Below, piece after piece: positions 33,906 through 44,196 of a stretch of DNA of 64,000 bases. A program made the position numbers and the translations under genes. Location: NCBI RefSeq assembly GCF_019703515.2, contig NC_059365.1:33871501-33935500 (forward strand), read 5' to 3'. The notes beneath the pieces are model-generated. The model worked only from the letters and a program-made list of their open reading frames with translations. It made no database searches and was not told the origin of the DNA. The stretch comes from Myxocyprinus asiaticus. Taxonomy: Eukaryota; Chordata; Actinopteri; Cypriniformes; Catostomidae. Numbering within the stretch: position 1 is the first letter of the stretch; every line of letters begins with the position of its first letter.

Positions 33906-34448
33906 TACTTAAGTGCAAGAACGGATACTGAGTAATAATTTTACTCAATTAAAAGTTCAAGTATCTAGCCAAATATATACTTGATTGAAAGTCAAAAAGT
34001 ATTCACATTAAATTGTACTTAAGTATTAAAAAAGTAAAAAGTAACTTTTTTCTGAGCTAGAATGAAATCAAGAGAGGAGATTGTGTGAGTGAGGATGTTA
34101 AATTCTATTGGTTTGTTAAGTCACCTTTATACTGTCTCTGACAACTGTCATATTTCTCCCCCAGTGGCATTCGCAACCTGGTCCTAGAATCATGTTACAA
34201 TAACTACATTTTTGCAAAATGATTTTTATGTGGCCTGTATGTAACACAGCAATTTCCTTGTGGAGTGAACATTAGAGGTGCTAAAACAACAATTACTTTT
34301 ATTCCCTTTCACACAAATCATGAGTAAACGGCAGATTATCAGTTCATAAACACTTACTTTTCACTTTGTTCCTCACACAATGTTATCTTATGTTACATAA
34401 ACACTTTACTATAGCGCATGACTCATTTTAACGTTTGCATTACATAAC

Positions 34449-35362
34449 TGTGATGAGGAGGAGGGTGTGGCCGGGCCGTGATGGAGCACGGCCGGCACTG
34501 AATTAGCTGATCAGCGGGGAGAGCGAGATGAGGGGCAGCTGGAGACGCCGGTTCGAGAGAGAGAGATGCATGTTTTATGCTGTTTAAGTTCATTTATGTA
34601 TTAAAAGTTTATGTTGATAGTACAGCCGTTTCCCTCCTCCTCCTTGCCCATCCATTACCTGTTACAGTGGTGCCGAAACCCAGGAAGGAGGAGGGATGCG
34701 CTGTCACGGAGTTTTCGGCGCTGCCATCCACCAAGGGAGCAGCCGTGGCCATCTGCCTGGGGATGGAGGGATCGCTGCCGGCCGGCAAGAGCCGGAGGAT
34801 CCATGGCCATCTGCCGAGAAGGGGAGGAGCGGTTCTGTCCGCCAGGGGCCGGAGGACTCGCTGTCATCCACCGGGGGAGGAGCGAGCTGGCGTCTGCCAG
34901 AGGGTGGAGTAGTGGTTGAGGACAGGGCAACAGCGCATCCGTGAGCCAGCGAACAAGTTCTTCTCTCTATGTGTGTCTCCGCTCGCCCTTTTCCTCTCCC
35001 CATGCCTCCCCTTGTCTCTCCTCCCCAGGTTCACAGGAGGCAGGGTGGGCCACTGGCTGACAGAACGGCTGGAAGGGCAGCGCCCAGATGGGGGGGGAGT
35101 TAGTCAGACCAGTGGCGCCCTGGCCTGAATTGGGCGTAGGAAGAGTGTGACGAGGAGGAGGGCGTGGATCAGCTGATCAGCAGGAGAGCGAGATAAGGGG
35201 CAGCTGGAGATGCCGGTTCGAGAGAGAGAGACGCACGCGGCCGCATTGCATGTGTGTCTGTATCCTTCTGTTTTATGTTGTTTTAAGTTCCTTTATGCAT
35301 TAAAAGTTTATGTTGATTGTTCAGCTGGTTGCCACCTCCTACTTGCCTGTCCTTTACCTACA
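34449..35362 (+). mobile_element. miniature LTR retrotransposon (TRIM-like, Gypsy-related)
   Basis: The 5' LTR 34449-34666 and 3' LTR 35146-35362 both begin TGTGA(T/C)GAGGAGGAGGG and share CAGCTGATCAGC and AGCTGGAGA-GCCGGTTCGA blocks. The primer-binding site TGGTGCCGAAACCCAGGAA is at 34668-34686. Only about 480 bp of GC-rich, gag/pol-free sequence separates the LTRs. No clear 5-bp target duplication. It must have been moved by proteins of a larger relative. Confidence 0.82.
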
Positions 35363-35724
35363 TTTACAAGCTTGTGTAACTGTGATCAAATTTCACAGAA
35401 GCTCAAATAATAGTGTTGCATATGTGATACAAAAGACCAGGGTACAAGTCCTGAAGAGCATGCAAGTCGACACGTGAGCCGAAAGTGTCATAGAAGCACC
35501 ACAAAATGACAAAGTTCCTTCAGAAATTGTGTTTTTCATGTCACATTTGCTTTTTCTGACACTATCAGTTTAGTTTAGGTTAAAGGTTTAAGGTAGGGAG
35601 GTAGGTTTTGTTGATTTCAATCTCGATAGAACATTAACCTTAAAAACCTCATCTGTTTAGGAGAACATTTCACTCACTTTTAGCGCATTTCACTTGGGAA
35701 CTGCCCTGAGATGTGTAATGAACC

Positions 35725-36298
35725 ACATAATTTTTTTTGCAAAAATATTGCCACAGTCACGCAATGTTTGTTGCATGGGAGAAGGCGCTCACGAATTGCA
35801 ATGTCAGAACACTCAGCCCCTTGAGACATAAAGAAAGATCAGAAAATTCAAAATAAGCTTTGGAGAAAGTTAGTTGGTTTTGTGAATTGTTTTCTGAGGT
35901 TTGCTCAGGAGGTGATGGCAACTCCAATACCTTGACTTTGTTGTCCTTAAGCCATTTTGCCATAACTTTGGAGGAATGCGTGGGGTCATTGTCCATTTGG
36001 AAGACCCATTTGCGACCAAGCTTGAGATCATTTTCTGGAATTTTCCAAGCTGCTTAAAGACACAGTTAACTTAGTGTAAGTAAACTTCTGACCCACTGTA
36101 ATTGTGATATAGTCAATTAAAAGTGAAACAATTTGTCTGTAAACAATTGTTGGAAAAATTACTCATGTCATGCACAAGGTAGATGTCCTAAACAACTTGC
36201 CAAAACTATAGTTTGCTAATATGAAATCTGTGGAGTGGATACAAATTTGTTTTAATGATTCAATCTAAGTGTATGTAAACTTCTGACTTCAACTGTAG
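35725..36298 (-). mobile_element. truncated Sleeping-Beauty-like Tc1 element
   Basis: The right end, inverted, reads TACAGTTGAAGTCAGAAGTT with TACATACACTTAG following, the outer repeat of the IR/DR group. A second related direct repeat lies about 200 bp inward near 36070-36100. Minus-strand fragments read [18 protein letters not shown], the second catalytic Asp region, then decay. The left half is missing. Confidence 0.85.
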
Positions 36299-36829
36299 AG
36301 TATATTTGCAATGTGAATTATTATTTTTGACTTCATAACTGTCCAATCTGCAAAAGTAGCAGGCATTTAGAATAAAGTTTAGGACAAAAACCATCAATAT
36401 TTCTCTCTTTGTGCTCATTGTTTTGAATGAATACATCACATTCAGTTGGGCAGTCACATATGGTCTAGTCGCACAAATATTAAATGAATCAGATCCAAAA
36501 TTCTGCCTTTTCAAAAGCGCATGTACATGTAAAAGTACAAGTATTCAGTTTAAATTTCACTTAAGTACAAATCCCCAAAAATAATACTTAAGTATTTTTA
36601 CTAAATTACTTTACACCCCTGCTTGTGCGTGCTGAATAATTTGTATTTTACCTTATGCGGGCTGAATTATGCATTATTTGTATTTTTTGAATTCGCTGTT
36701 TCCTTCAGAAACAAAGCATATGCTTATATTCTACTTAAAAGAGAGAACCTGCATTTTTTCATGCAACAGGAAGTGGTAAAATTACTAAAATTTACTGAGA
36801 TAAACCCATCCCTGATAGCAAATGTACAG

Positions 36830-37080
36830 CCAGATGTCTATTAGATATGTGTGTTAACATCTGGGAGATGTATTTTGGGTGGTTTTTGTTTGCTCATCTA
36901 CAATACGTCTATAAGATGTTTCCTTGCGGATGTCAAAAAACATCCAGAAGATGAGACGTTTATGATTTAGAATGTCTGAAAATCTGATATTTTTAAGATG
37001 TTTAGCAGATGTTAATTACAATGCAATACTTTCCAGATGAAAAGATCTAAAACATACATCTCGGAGATGTACATGTACTG
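36830..37080. repeat. AGATGT-rich dispersed repeat
   Basis: Many (C)AGATGT/ACATCT motifs in both orientations (for example TTAGATATG, GGGAGATGTA, ACATCTCGGAGATGTACATG), consistent with a short foldback-prone fish repeat. Confidence 0.45.
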
Positions 37081-37185
37081 TCTGGGTTTGGTCTTTGGTT
37101 TCATAAATATTGGAGCAAAATTAACTAGTTACCAGTATTTAACTGAACAATTGAAAGGGACTTCGTTCTCATTATCAATTAGTTC

Positions 37186-37188
37186 TGC

Positions 37189-37224
<36 letters not shown>

Positions 37225-37245
37225 TATAATAATAATTATAATAAA
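37186..37245. repeat. (TAA)n microsatellite
   Basis: About 18 TAA units with a few TTA interruptions. Confidence 0.9.
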
Positions 37246-37611
37246 AATAATAGTTTTCGGGTTTTCGTTTTCATTCTTTAAACAGTTTTTAGTCCCTGGA
37301 CTAGTGGTCATGTTACTGTGCATTTAGAATAATTACATATTGAGGAATAATATTGAACTAAGTTTATTTAAGGTGTAATTATTTTGTGGAGATGCATTGT
37401 TATTGTTGTTATTGTTATAGTACTAAATTTGTTTAGCAACATGTAATATGTACACTGTAAATATGGACACAGTAATGTTATCCTTTATAGTTTGCTATAG
37501 TATTTTAATACTATGTACTACTTTAATATGGGTTTTTCAGTGACTTATTCTTACACTATTCTTGCACTCTAGTGGAGGCTTAAGGAAAATTAAGAACTTT
37601 TGTTGAAAAAA

Positions 37612-37614
37612 CTG

Positions 37615-37645
<31 letters not shown>

Positions 37646-37670
37646 ACTCTCTCTCTTTCTCTCTCTTCTG
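37612..37670. repeat. (CT)n low-complexity tract
   Basis: Polypyrimidine CT repeats with TTTC/CACT interruptions, lying between two repeat modules of the DIRS relic. Confidence 0.85.
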
Positions 37671-38089
37671 TGTCATTGACTGAGATTTTTGTTGGGGAGG
37701 ACAACCCTAACCTGGGAGAATGAGCTTGATGGGTATGTCTAAGAGAACTTTCTGAATACATACCTAAGTGTGAAACTGAGGATGAGTTTTTCACGCCTGA
37801 CGATCTACGCCCTGTGGCCTGCGTGCATGATGCGGCCACGTTTGGTGGACACGAGGAAGGGGATACTTTGTTGCTGGTGGCTAAGGATAGTAAAAACCAT
37901 CTAGGATGAGGCGCTCACCGGTGTTGCCCCCCACGGTGCTGAAAGCCGTCAGAGGAAATTGTCTGATACAGAATTAAAATGGAGGTTCTCAAGTGGGTGG
38001 TTAAGAAGCTTAAGCTCGATTAGCACTTTCTTCATGTGCCCAAGTGCTCTCGACTCAATGAGCCCAGTGCCATTTTTCCCGGAGCTGCA

Positions 38090-38610
38090 TGATTAGCTCG
38101 TTAAGACTTGGCGCTCTCCCTTTGCAGCGAGAGTGCAAGTTCCTGGTGCAGCCGCCTTCACGGCGCTTAATCTCAGAGAGTCTACTCAGAGATTCCCCCA
38201 GTTGAAGAGGCTGTGGCGGCCCACTTTTGCCCAAATCCAAGCCTTCGCTGCTGTCCAGGCCATGTCGTCTCACGTCCTCCATAGAGGATATGACTTATGC
38301 TGTGGCAGGGCAGGCTGGTTTGTCTCTGCACACAATGGCGGTTCTGCAGGCCTACCAAGCGACTTACTCAAAGACATGAACGAACGCGGTCCCACCCCGA
38401 GTCCTCTAAAGAGCTGTGCCATGCCACAGATTTGGCACTCCACCAAGCTTCCCAGGCTATCAGCAAATCTATGGGTGGCCTGGTGTCCATCGAGCATCAT
38501 CTCTGGCTTAATTTGTCAGAAATGCGCAATAAGAAGGCCCTCCTGCTCAATGCCTTAGTTCTCCACCAGAAGGTGGAAATTGCTGAGGAAAAAGATTGTT
38601 CTTTAGGAAC
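38090..38610 (+). pseudogene. DIRS gag-like fragment
   Basis: Frames contain LVSIEHHLWLNLSEMRNKKA and LLLNALV, parallel to [20 protein letters not shown] in the element at 24800-25996. Several stops and shifts. Confidence 0.65.
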
Positions 38611-38639
38611 CTAGACCCAGCAGAAATGCTTCCTCTGGG

Positions 38640-39110
38640 TGAGCTAAGTGTTCCTGATGATCTGCAGACCTCAAAATGGGTTAAGCCCTATGAAGTGGTC
38701 GCTTCTGTCCCTCAAGAAGGCCTGGACTACACTTTCATGTTCCTAAAACTTGTTCTCCCCACCATTGTGAGCTGGGATCAAGAATGCGGCAGCAGCTCGA
38801 TATCTGTTTGTGCTGCTGTTGGCAATGTGCCAGAAGACTGCCATGTCCTAGCACTGTCACTGTAAGGATGCAATAGTTTGACTAGTTTTTGTTGGTGGAC
38901 CTGAAAGATGCAAACTTTCATGTACAGATAGCCCCTCTTCATAGGCCATTCTTGAGATTTGCCTTTGATGGTGCAGTGTTTCAGTTCAAGGTCCCTCCCT
39001 TCGGCCTGTCCCTAGCTCCACACACTTTTTCCAAGTGTGTCAATGCAGCACTTGCTCTGCTGATGCTCAGCAGCATCCGTGTCCTGAACTACCTTGCAGA
39101 TTAGACACTG
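38640..39110 (+). pseudogene. DIRS reverse transcriptase fragment
   Basis: Reads LVDLKDANFHVQIAPLHRPF, then LRFAFDGAVFQFKVPPFGLS and VLNYLAD before a stop. The DLKDA-FHV and PFGLS motifs are DIRS RT core. The catalytic box is cut off at NYLAD-stop. Confidence 0.8.
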
Positions 39111-39985
39111 TTAGCGCAAGTTTTCGGCAGGTTTTCTGCTTAGGAATGCAACTCGAATTGGTGACCATGACAGCTTGCCTGTCCAGCGGTTGCATTCAGT
39201 CTACCCTTCAGTGGTTGACAAGGTTCAAGCTGAGTGTAGCTTTACCATCACAAGTGTTTTAGTGGATGTTGGGGTTGATGGTCGCAGCAGCTTCTGTCAC
39301 CCCTCATGGACTGCTGCACATGAGACCTCTCCAGTGCTGGGTCAGCTTGAGGGTGCCCCTCATGTCTCCTTGTGATGCACCACTGTGAAGCCGGGCTCGC
39401 AATATGGAGGACACTCTTGTTCTATCATAAGGATGTTGCGCTGGGCCTAATGGTTGGATGCTAAGTAATCACGACTGACGTGTCCAACTCAGATTTCTTT
39501 TGGAAAGGACAACCCCAACGTAGGAGAGTGAACTTGATGAGGACGTCTAAGAGATCTTTCTGAATAATCGCCTACGTTTTAAGAGCGTGACACAATGCTG
39601 TTCAATTATTTGATGTGAATTGTGTTTAAATATAAGTGTCTTTTAAGTCTAAAAGTAATCTGTTACAAGTAGTTTATCATTGTGACATAGCCCCAATATT
39701 CTGAATAGAGTTAAATAAATATGGGATTTTCCATAACTTATTCTTACACTTACATGGTCCGTAGGAGTTTAAGCCCTGATATGGAATGAGTGAAAGGCAG
39801 TTTGAAATGATACACCACACTTTAGTGGCGGCTTAAGGAAACGTAAGAACTCTTTGTTAAATCCAAGTGTGATTGAAATTGAAACCTGGTCTAATGTTAA
39901 TGACTGCTTTCTTTCTGTCCTGTGGCATGGCATGAGATTCATGTTGGAGAAGACAACTCAGAAGAGGAGCTTGACTGCTATATAT

Positions 39986-41337
39986 AATAACACCTTATGC
40001 ATAAATGCCTTTTCAGTTGTCAAAATGTTTACAGTATTGTAATACAATGATAGATAAAAAATAATACATGTTCCAGCAAATCTTACATATGAATTAATTC
40101 ATTTAACCCTCCAAAATACAGTATGTGTGATAATGTGTTTGGCTTATTTCAATAATAAATAAAACAATGGATAACAACATGGCTTGTAGACTGGTTATTG
40201 ATGTAAGGTAGCAATATACAATAGTTACAGAAATATCCCTGACATTTTGAGGTTAAGGGAACAATAGTGGAATGTCAGAGGAACCATCATGCACAACCTT
40301 AAAGAAATGTTATATTTCCATTAAAAACATATTCCTGGCTTACCAAAAAATAACCTTAAAACTCATTTCTGTAAACGTTCTGGGAAGGACATTTTTTTAT
40401 TTGGGAATGTATTAAGTCTAAACACATGGAATACTAATATGATGTATCAATATATTGGATCTGTTCAATGTGAAATGCAGCCCTAATAGACCTATCGCTG
40501 TCTGTTATAGGCACATCATCATTATTCAAACAACAATATTGACCAGAAAAAGAGAAAAGCACTTACTTTTCTTAGCTGTATAACTTCAGAAGCTTTAAGA
40601 ATTCTCAGTCAGATCTCTGATTATCAGTATATTTACTTATTAATTGGTAGTTGGGGTGCTGTGAAAAATATCACTAAAGGGGTGCCATGGCTTTAAAAAG
40701 TTTGAGAACCTTTGGACTAAAAGATTCACCCCTCTGGCCCTCTGTTATTTGCTCGATAGCTGTCAAATATGATGAACAGTCTTTCTGCACCTCATCTGCA
40801 ACACTGGTTTTACAAAAGTCCCGGAAGAGAGCTTATTATATATGCATGGAAATGGTTATGGTTGGTTAAAAAAAAAAAAAAGACTGGTAAGTTTATCAAA
40901 GAGTGGTACAATAGTGAAAACTGAAATTCAAAGTTAACATATTGATGGACTGTGAGTTAAAGTTTTAAATACATAAAAATAACTATTTCAATTTATATAT
41001 CAATCAATATAAGAAGGGCATCTTTACCCCACTTAAGGAAGATAGCTCTGAAATGTACAAATAATTATAGTACATTTTATAAATAAATCCTGTTATTATT
41101 TTTACTTTTACATAAGCATGAATAGTCCAGAGGATTGTGTTTTAGTGCAACTTAAGAAACAGAGCTTCCCTGAAATACTTTTTAACCTCGTAATTGTCGA
41201 CAGAAAGATGTGCCTGTCTCCGGTTTGATCAAACTGTTATACTCTTTACAGAATGGATCACTCAGCAGGCTGTTTAATGGATCTTTAATGAGCACAACAC
41301 AGACATGTTGCTTAATTGCGAAACTGAGCTATGCAGT
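39986..41337. other. intergenic, nothing recognised
   Basis: AT-rich spacer. Short frames carry no domain and no repeat ends were identified. Confidence 0.35.
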
Positions 41338-41455
41338 GTTTTTTTTTTTTTTCTTATCTTTGTTGTCTGAGAAACAATAAATAAAATACATAAAACACAG
41401 CTTAAACAGGCTTCTTAGCAGAGACTAAAAAGGTTCAGGCACTGAAACCGAATAA

Positions 41456-41491
<36 letters not shown>

Positions 41492-42430
41492 AAAAACTGA
41501 AGAAAATATTTAGAAATACATTTAAAAAAGTATATGTTCAAAAACAAAAAGGCTACAAAATACATATTTAAAACAACCCGTCTCCCTCCACTGCCCCTCC
41601 CCGAGAGCCCACCAAAAAGGCCAAATAGCTACCCCACCTCCTGATGAACATATCCATGTTGCCTAGCCATCTATATGACAACTCTTCCCAAGCTGACACC
41701 CTGCCCAATCTCCTTGCACCACTCACGAAATGAGGGGGCTTCAGCTGACTTCCATCCTCTAAGGATAACCTGTCTGCCCACCATAACACCGGCCAGGATC
41801 CAATTCTTCATGTACTTATCTCCTACATCAATGACCGCCCCATCACCCAAAATACAGAGCCTGGGGCAAAAGGAGATCCGAGTACCCAATACGTCGGCCA
41901 TAAAATTCTGGACCCTCAACCAGAACTCCTGTATCTTACGACAACCCCAAAAAACATGGGTGGTGTCTCCATCTTCTAAATGGCATCGCCAGCAGGTGGG
42001 TGTGTCCTTAAGACCAAGCCTATACAATTTAGAAGGGGTCCAATAAAATCTATGTAGAATCTTAAATTGCATAAGGTGCACCCTTGCATCTCTAGATGCA
42101 GACTTGATGTTTTTAAGAATCCTAGCCCTCACTCCCTCCTCCAAAAACAAATTTAAATCTTCCTCCCATAATCTTTTGAGGGAATTTAAAGCTCCGTCCC
42201 CCAGACACTGAATTAGCAGGGAGTAATACACTGATGCCTCATTACCTTTTCCAAAAGCAGTAACCACCACTCCCAGAGTATCTGCCGCACTAGGGGGGTG
42301 CGTGCCACTTCCAAAAACAGTGAGAGTAGGTGGCGCAGCTGTAAATACTTATAAAATTGAGATCTGGGAATCCCAAAATTTTGAACCAAATTTTCAAAAG
42401 GTCTCAATACTCCACCCTCACATAGGTCAC
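41338..42430 (-). mobile_element. 5'-truncated L1/Tx1-type LINE tail
   Basis: The minus strand encodes, across three frames between 42430 and 41568, FENLVQNFGIPRSQFYKYLQ, then FKILHRFYWTPSKLYRLGL with a Cys/His cluster CWRC-x-H...HVFWGC, and a C-terminal WILAGVMVGRQVILRGWK segment. This is the end of L1-like ORF2 of the Tx1/Swimmer type. Frameshifts mark it as dead. A T-run at 41338-41353 on the plus strand may be its poly(A) tail. Confidence 0.8.
41455..41491. repeat. (TA)n microsatellite
   Basis: About 16 TA units with one G interruption within the LINE 3' flank. Confidence 0.9.
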
Positions 42431-43160
42431 CGTGTATTAACCTCCCTCACAATTCAATCTGACCAACAGAAAGGGAACTATTTAATGCATAGTTTAGGGT
42501 TCTGCCATATGCTCGAGGGAAACTTTGTTTTTAAATGTTGATAACCGGTTAATTTCGTACTGATACATTTTAAATGAAAACAAAGTCTAAATCGTTTATC
42601 AAAGTACATTTTCGGAAATACACCACTTCCTGTTGCCCAAAACATGGGGCTTCACTCATTTTAGTAGAACATGATAAGCATGTTCTTTAATCCTAAAGGA
42701 TTACTGCATTATGAATTTCTTTGCCTGTTGCATGTTGTGGATGTTGCTGCATGGTGACATGCGGAAGACCTTTTTGGCAACTATAAAATTACTACAAACT
42801 GATTTTAATTGATTTTAGATTTCCAAATGTATATTTTAAATATTTTGGGGGATATATTTAATATAAAAAATACATTTATTGAAAAGATGTTCATTTACTG
42901 CATACATTTCTTGTTATGATCTCTATGCTGATAGTTCCCCCAGATGGGAAAACAAATAATATTTTCACTTATTTTGGGTAATGCAAGTCCCTTATTTTGA
43001 GCTTATTTTTCCAGAAAAGTTCCCTTTTTTTCTTGAGAGATCTGATTACACTGCAACTGGTATATCACCCACACCCACCCTTAGCACAGAGAACTGACAT
43101 TTTAAAAAGAACGTTAATAACTGTTCTTTTATTTTGTTCTAACCGGTTACCAATAGGAAA
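42431..43160. other. intergenic, nothing recognised
   Basis: AT-rich sequence between the LINE tail and the next repeat, without frames or element ends. Confidence 0.35.
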
Positions 43161-43162
43161 GG

Positions 43163-43895
43163 TAACCTACTGATCTACCATTTAAGCTTATTATTATTGG
43201 GTTGGCTTGAAAGAGCCAACCTACTGATCTACTATTTAAGCTTATTAGTGATGCTTGCGAAGCAATAATCTCACATACTTGTTATTATTCTTCCGTACAC
43301 TTTTTCGGCACCTAACTCGTCCTGCACCGTTTGTTGTAGACCCACAAATGAGGTGTCAAAACGACCGGCCTATTTAGGACACCAATGCTATGACTTTTCT
43401 AAGGGATGGGGTACGGTGCACCCCTGGGGGGCAAAAAAATGTCTCAAAAAGTCCCATAGGGTACAATGGGAAGGGATATTTTTAATACTATGACAAGTCA
43501 ATGCAAGAAGTTTGTCAGATCATATCTCCCAATTAGGAACATTTGAGTATCACCCTGGTAACTGCCTAGCAACCATATGGGGTTACCCTAGTAACTGAGT
43601 AGCAAAAACATATCTCTGCACCAGAACATCGTAGAGAATTCCGGGTTGGGTCATTTGACTCAGGCTAGCAAGGAACCTTGTTAGCATCACCCTGGTAACT
43701 GCCTAACAACCAAATGCAAAAGCCTAGCCTAGCAAAGCAACATGCTAGCAACATGCTAAAACATGCTAGCAATGTCTAGCTAAGTGCTAAAACCTGCTAT
43801 CAACATGCTAAAACATGTTAGCAATGCCTAGCTAAGCATTCTTTTCATTAATAAATTTTCAGACGAGGCTTTTTCAAGCCATCCTAAAATTTGTC
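43163..43895. repeat. repeat with inverted ends, 54-bp duplication and GCTAGCAACATGCTAA minisatellite
   Basis: The left end GGTTGGCTTGAAAGAGCC (from 43199) matches the inverted right end GGATGGCTTGAAAAAGCC (near 43893). A stretch AACCTACTGATCTAC(C/T)ATTT occurs twice, near 43165 and 43219. From about 43660 to 43840, degenerate CTAGCAACATGCTAAAACATG units repeat. Confidence 0.6.
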
Positions 43896-44021
43896 CTGAT
43901 GAACTTTACTTCTCTAGTTTTCTTATGCAAGAATAATAGTTACATAGGTCTGATGACAGCCAGAAAATAATTTGCTTATGAACAGCAGGGGTGCTATTGA
44001 GACAAAAGCGGCAACGTGTTG

Positions 44022-44029
44022 TGACGTCA
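44022..44029. promoter_or_regulatory. dctn4: consensus CRE (TGACGTCA) at the dctn4 promoter
   Basis: A perfect palindromic CREB/ATF site lies 33 nt upstream of the dctn4 start codon (next CpGs: ATCGTTACGTAA). Position and palindrome suggest a core-promoter or 5' UTR element. No TATA box was seen. Function is inferred. Confidence 0.5.
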
Positions 44030-44061
44030 TCGTTACGTAAGCAGAAGGAAATCAGTGAGAA

Positions 44062-44196
44062 ATGGCGACGCTGCTACAGCCGGAGAAAGTGCTTTATCTC
44101 GTCCGAGGCGAGAAAAGGATTCGAGTTCCACTCTCTCAGCTGTATTTTTGCAGATATTGCAGTGAACTGCGATCATTGGAGTGCGTGTCACATGAA
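44062..44196 (+). CDS. dctn4: dctn4 exon 1
   Basis: 135 nt, 45 codons. The ATG context GAGAAATGG is favourable (A at -3, G at +4). Donor GTAAGT. It encodes [18 protein letters not shown] and the first Cys pair FCRYC. Confidence 0.95.

Larger units (their letters stand above)
33906..36621. mobile_element. hAT-like interval hosting an LTR element and a Tc1 relic
   Basis: The right end, inverted, reads CAGGGGTGTAAAGTAATTTA and ends at 36621. Near 33920-34040 and 36520-36600 lie related ACTTAAGTA/AAGTACAAGTA motifs, typical of one fish hAT family. The left terminus and target duplication could not be located, so the start is approximate. Confidence 0.5.
37520..39985 (+). mobile_element. second DIRS-related relic with repeated flanking modules
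   Basis: Gag-like (38090-38610) and RT-like (38640-39110) fragments on the plus strand. Module A (AGGACAACCCTAACCTGGGAG... at 37686-37772) recurs at 39489-39580 and more weakly at 39930-39980. Module B (GACTTATTCTTACACT plus AGTGGAGGCTTAAGGAAA, 37525-37590) recurs at 39726-39858. No recombinase was seen. Boundaries are approximate. Confidence 0.65.

Noticed and set aside
34577..35003. Several overlapping 80-110-codon frames on both strands
   Set aside because: They fall in the GC-rich LTR leader, overlap in many frames and show no protein motif; frames are long because of GC content.
34444..35372. Target duplication for the miniature LTR element
   Set aside because: The 5 bases next to the two LTRs do not match; a TAACTGTGAT match between the left junction and sequence near 35380 does not fit the LTR ends.
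43660..43840. CRISPR-like regular repeats
   Set aside because: Eukaryotic degenerate minisatellite without unique spacers of constant length.
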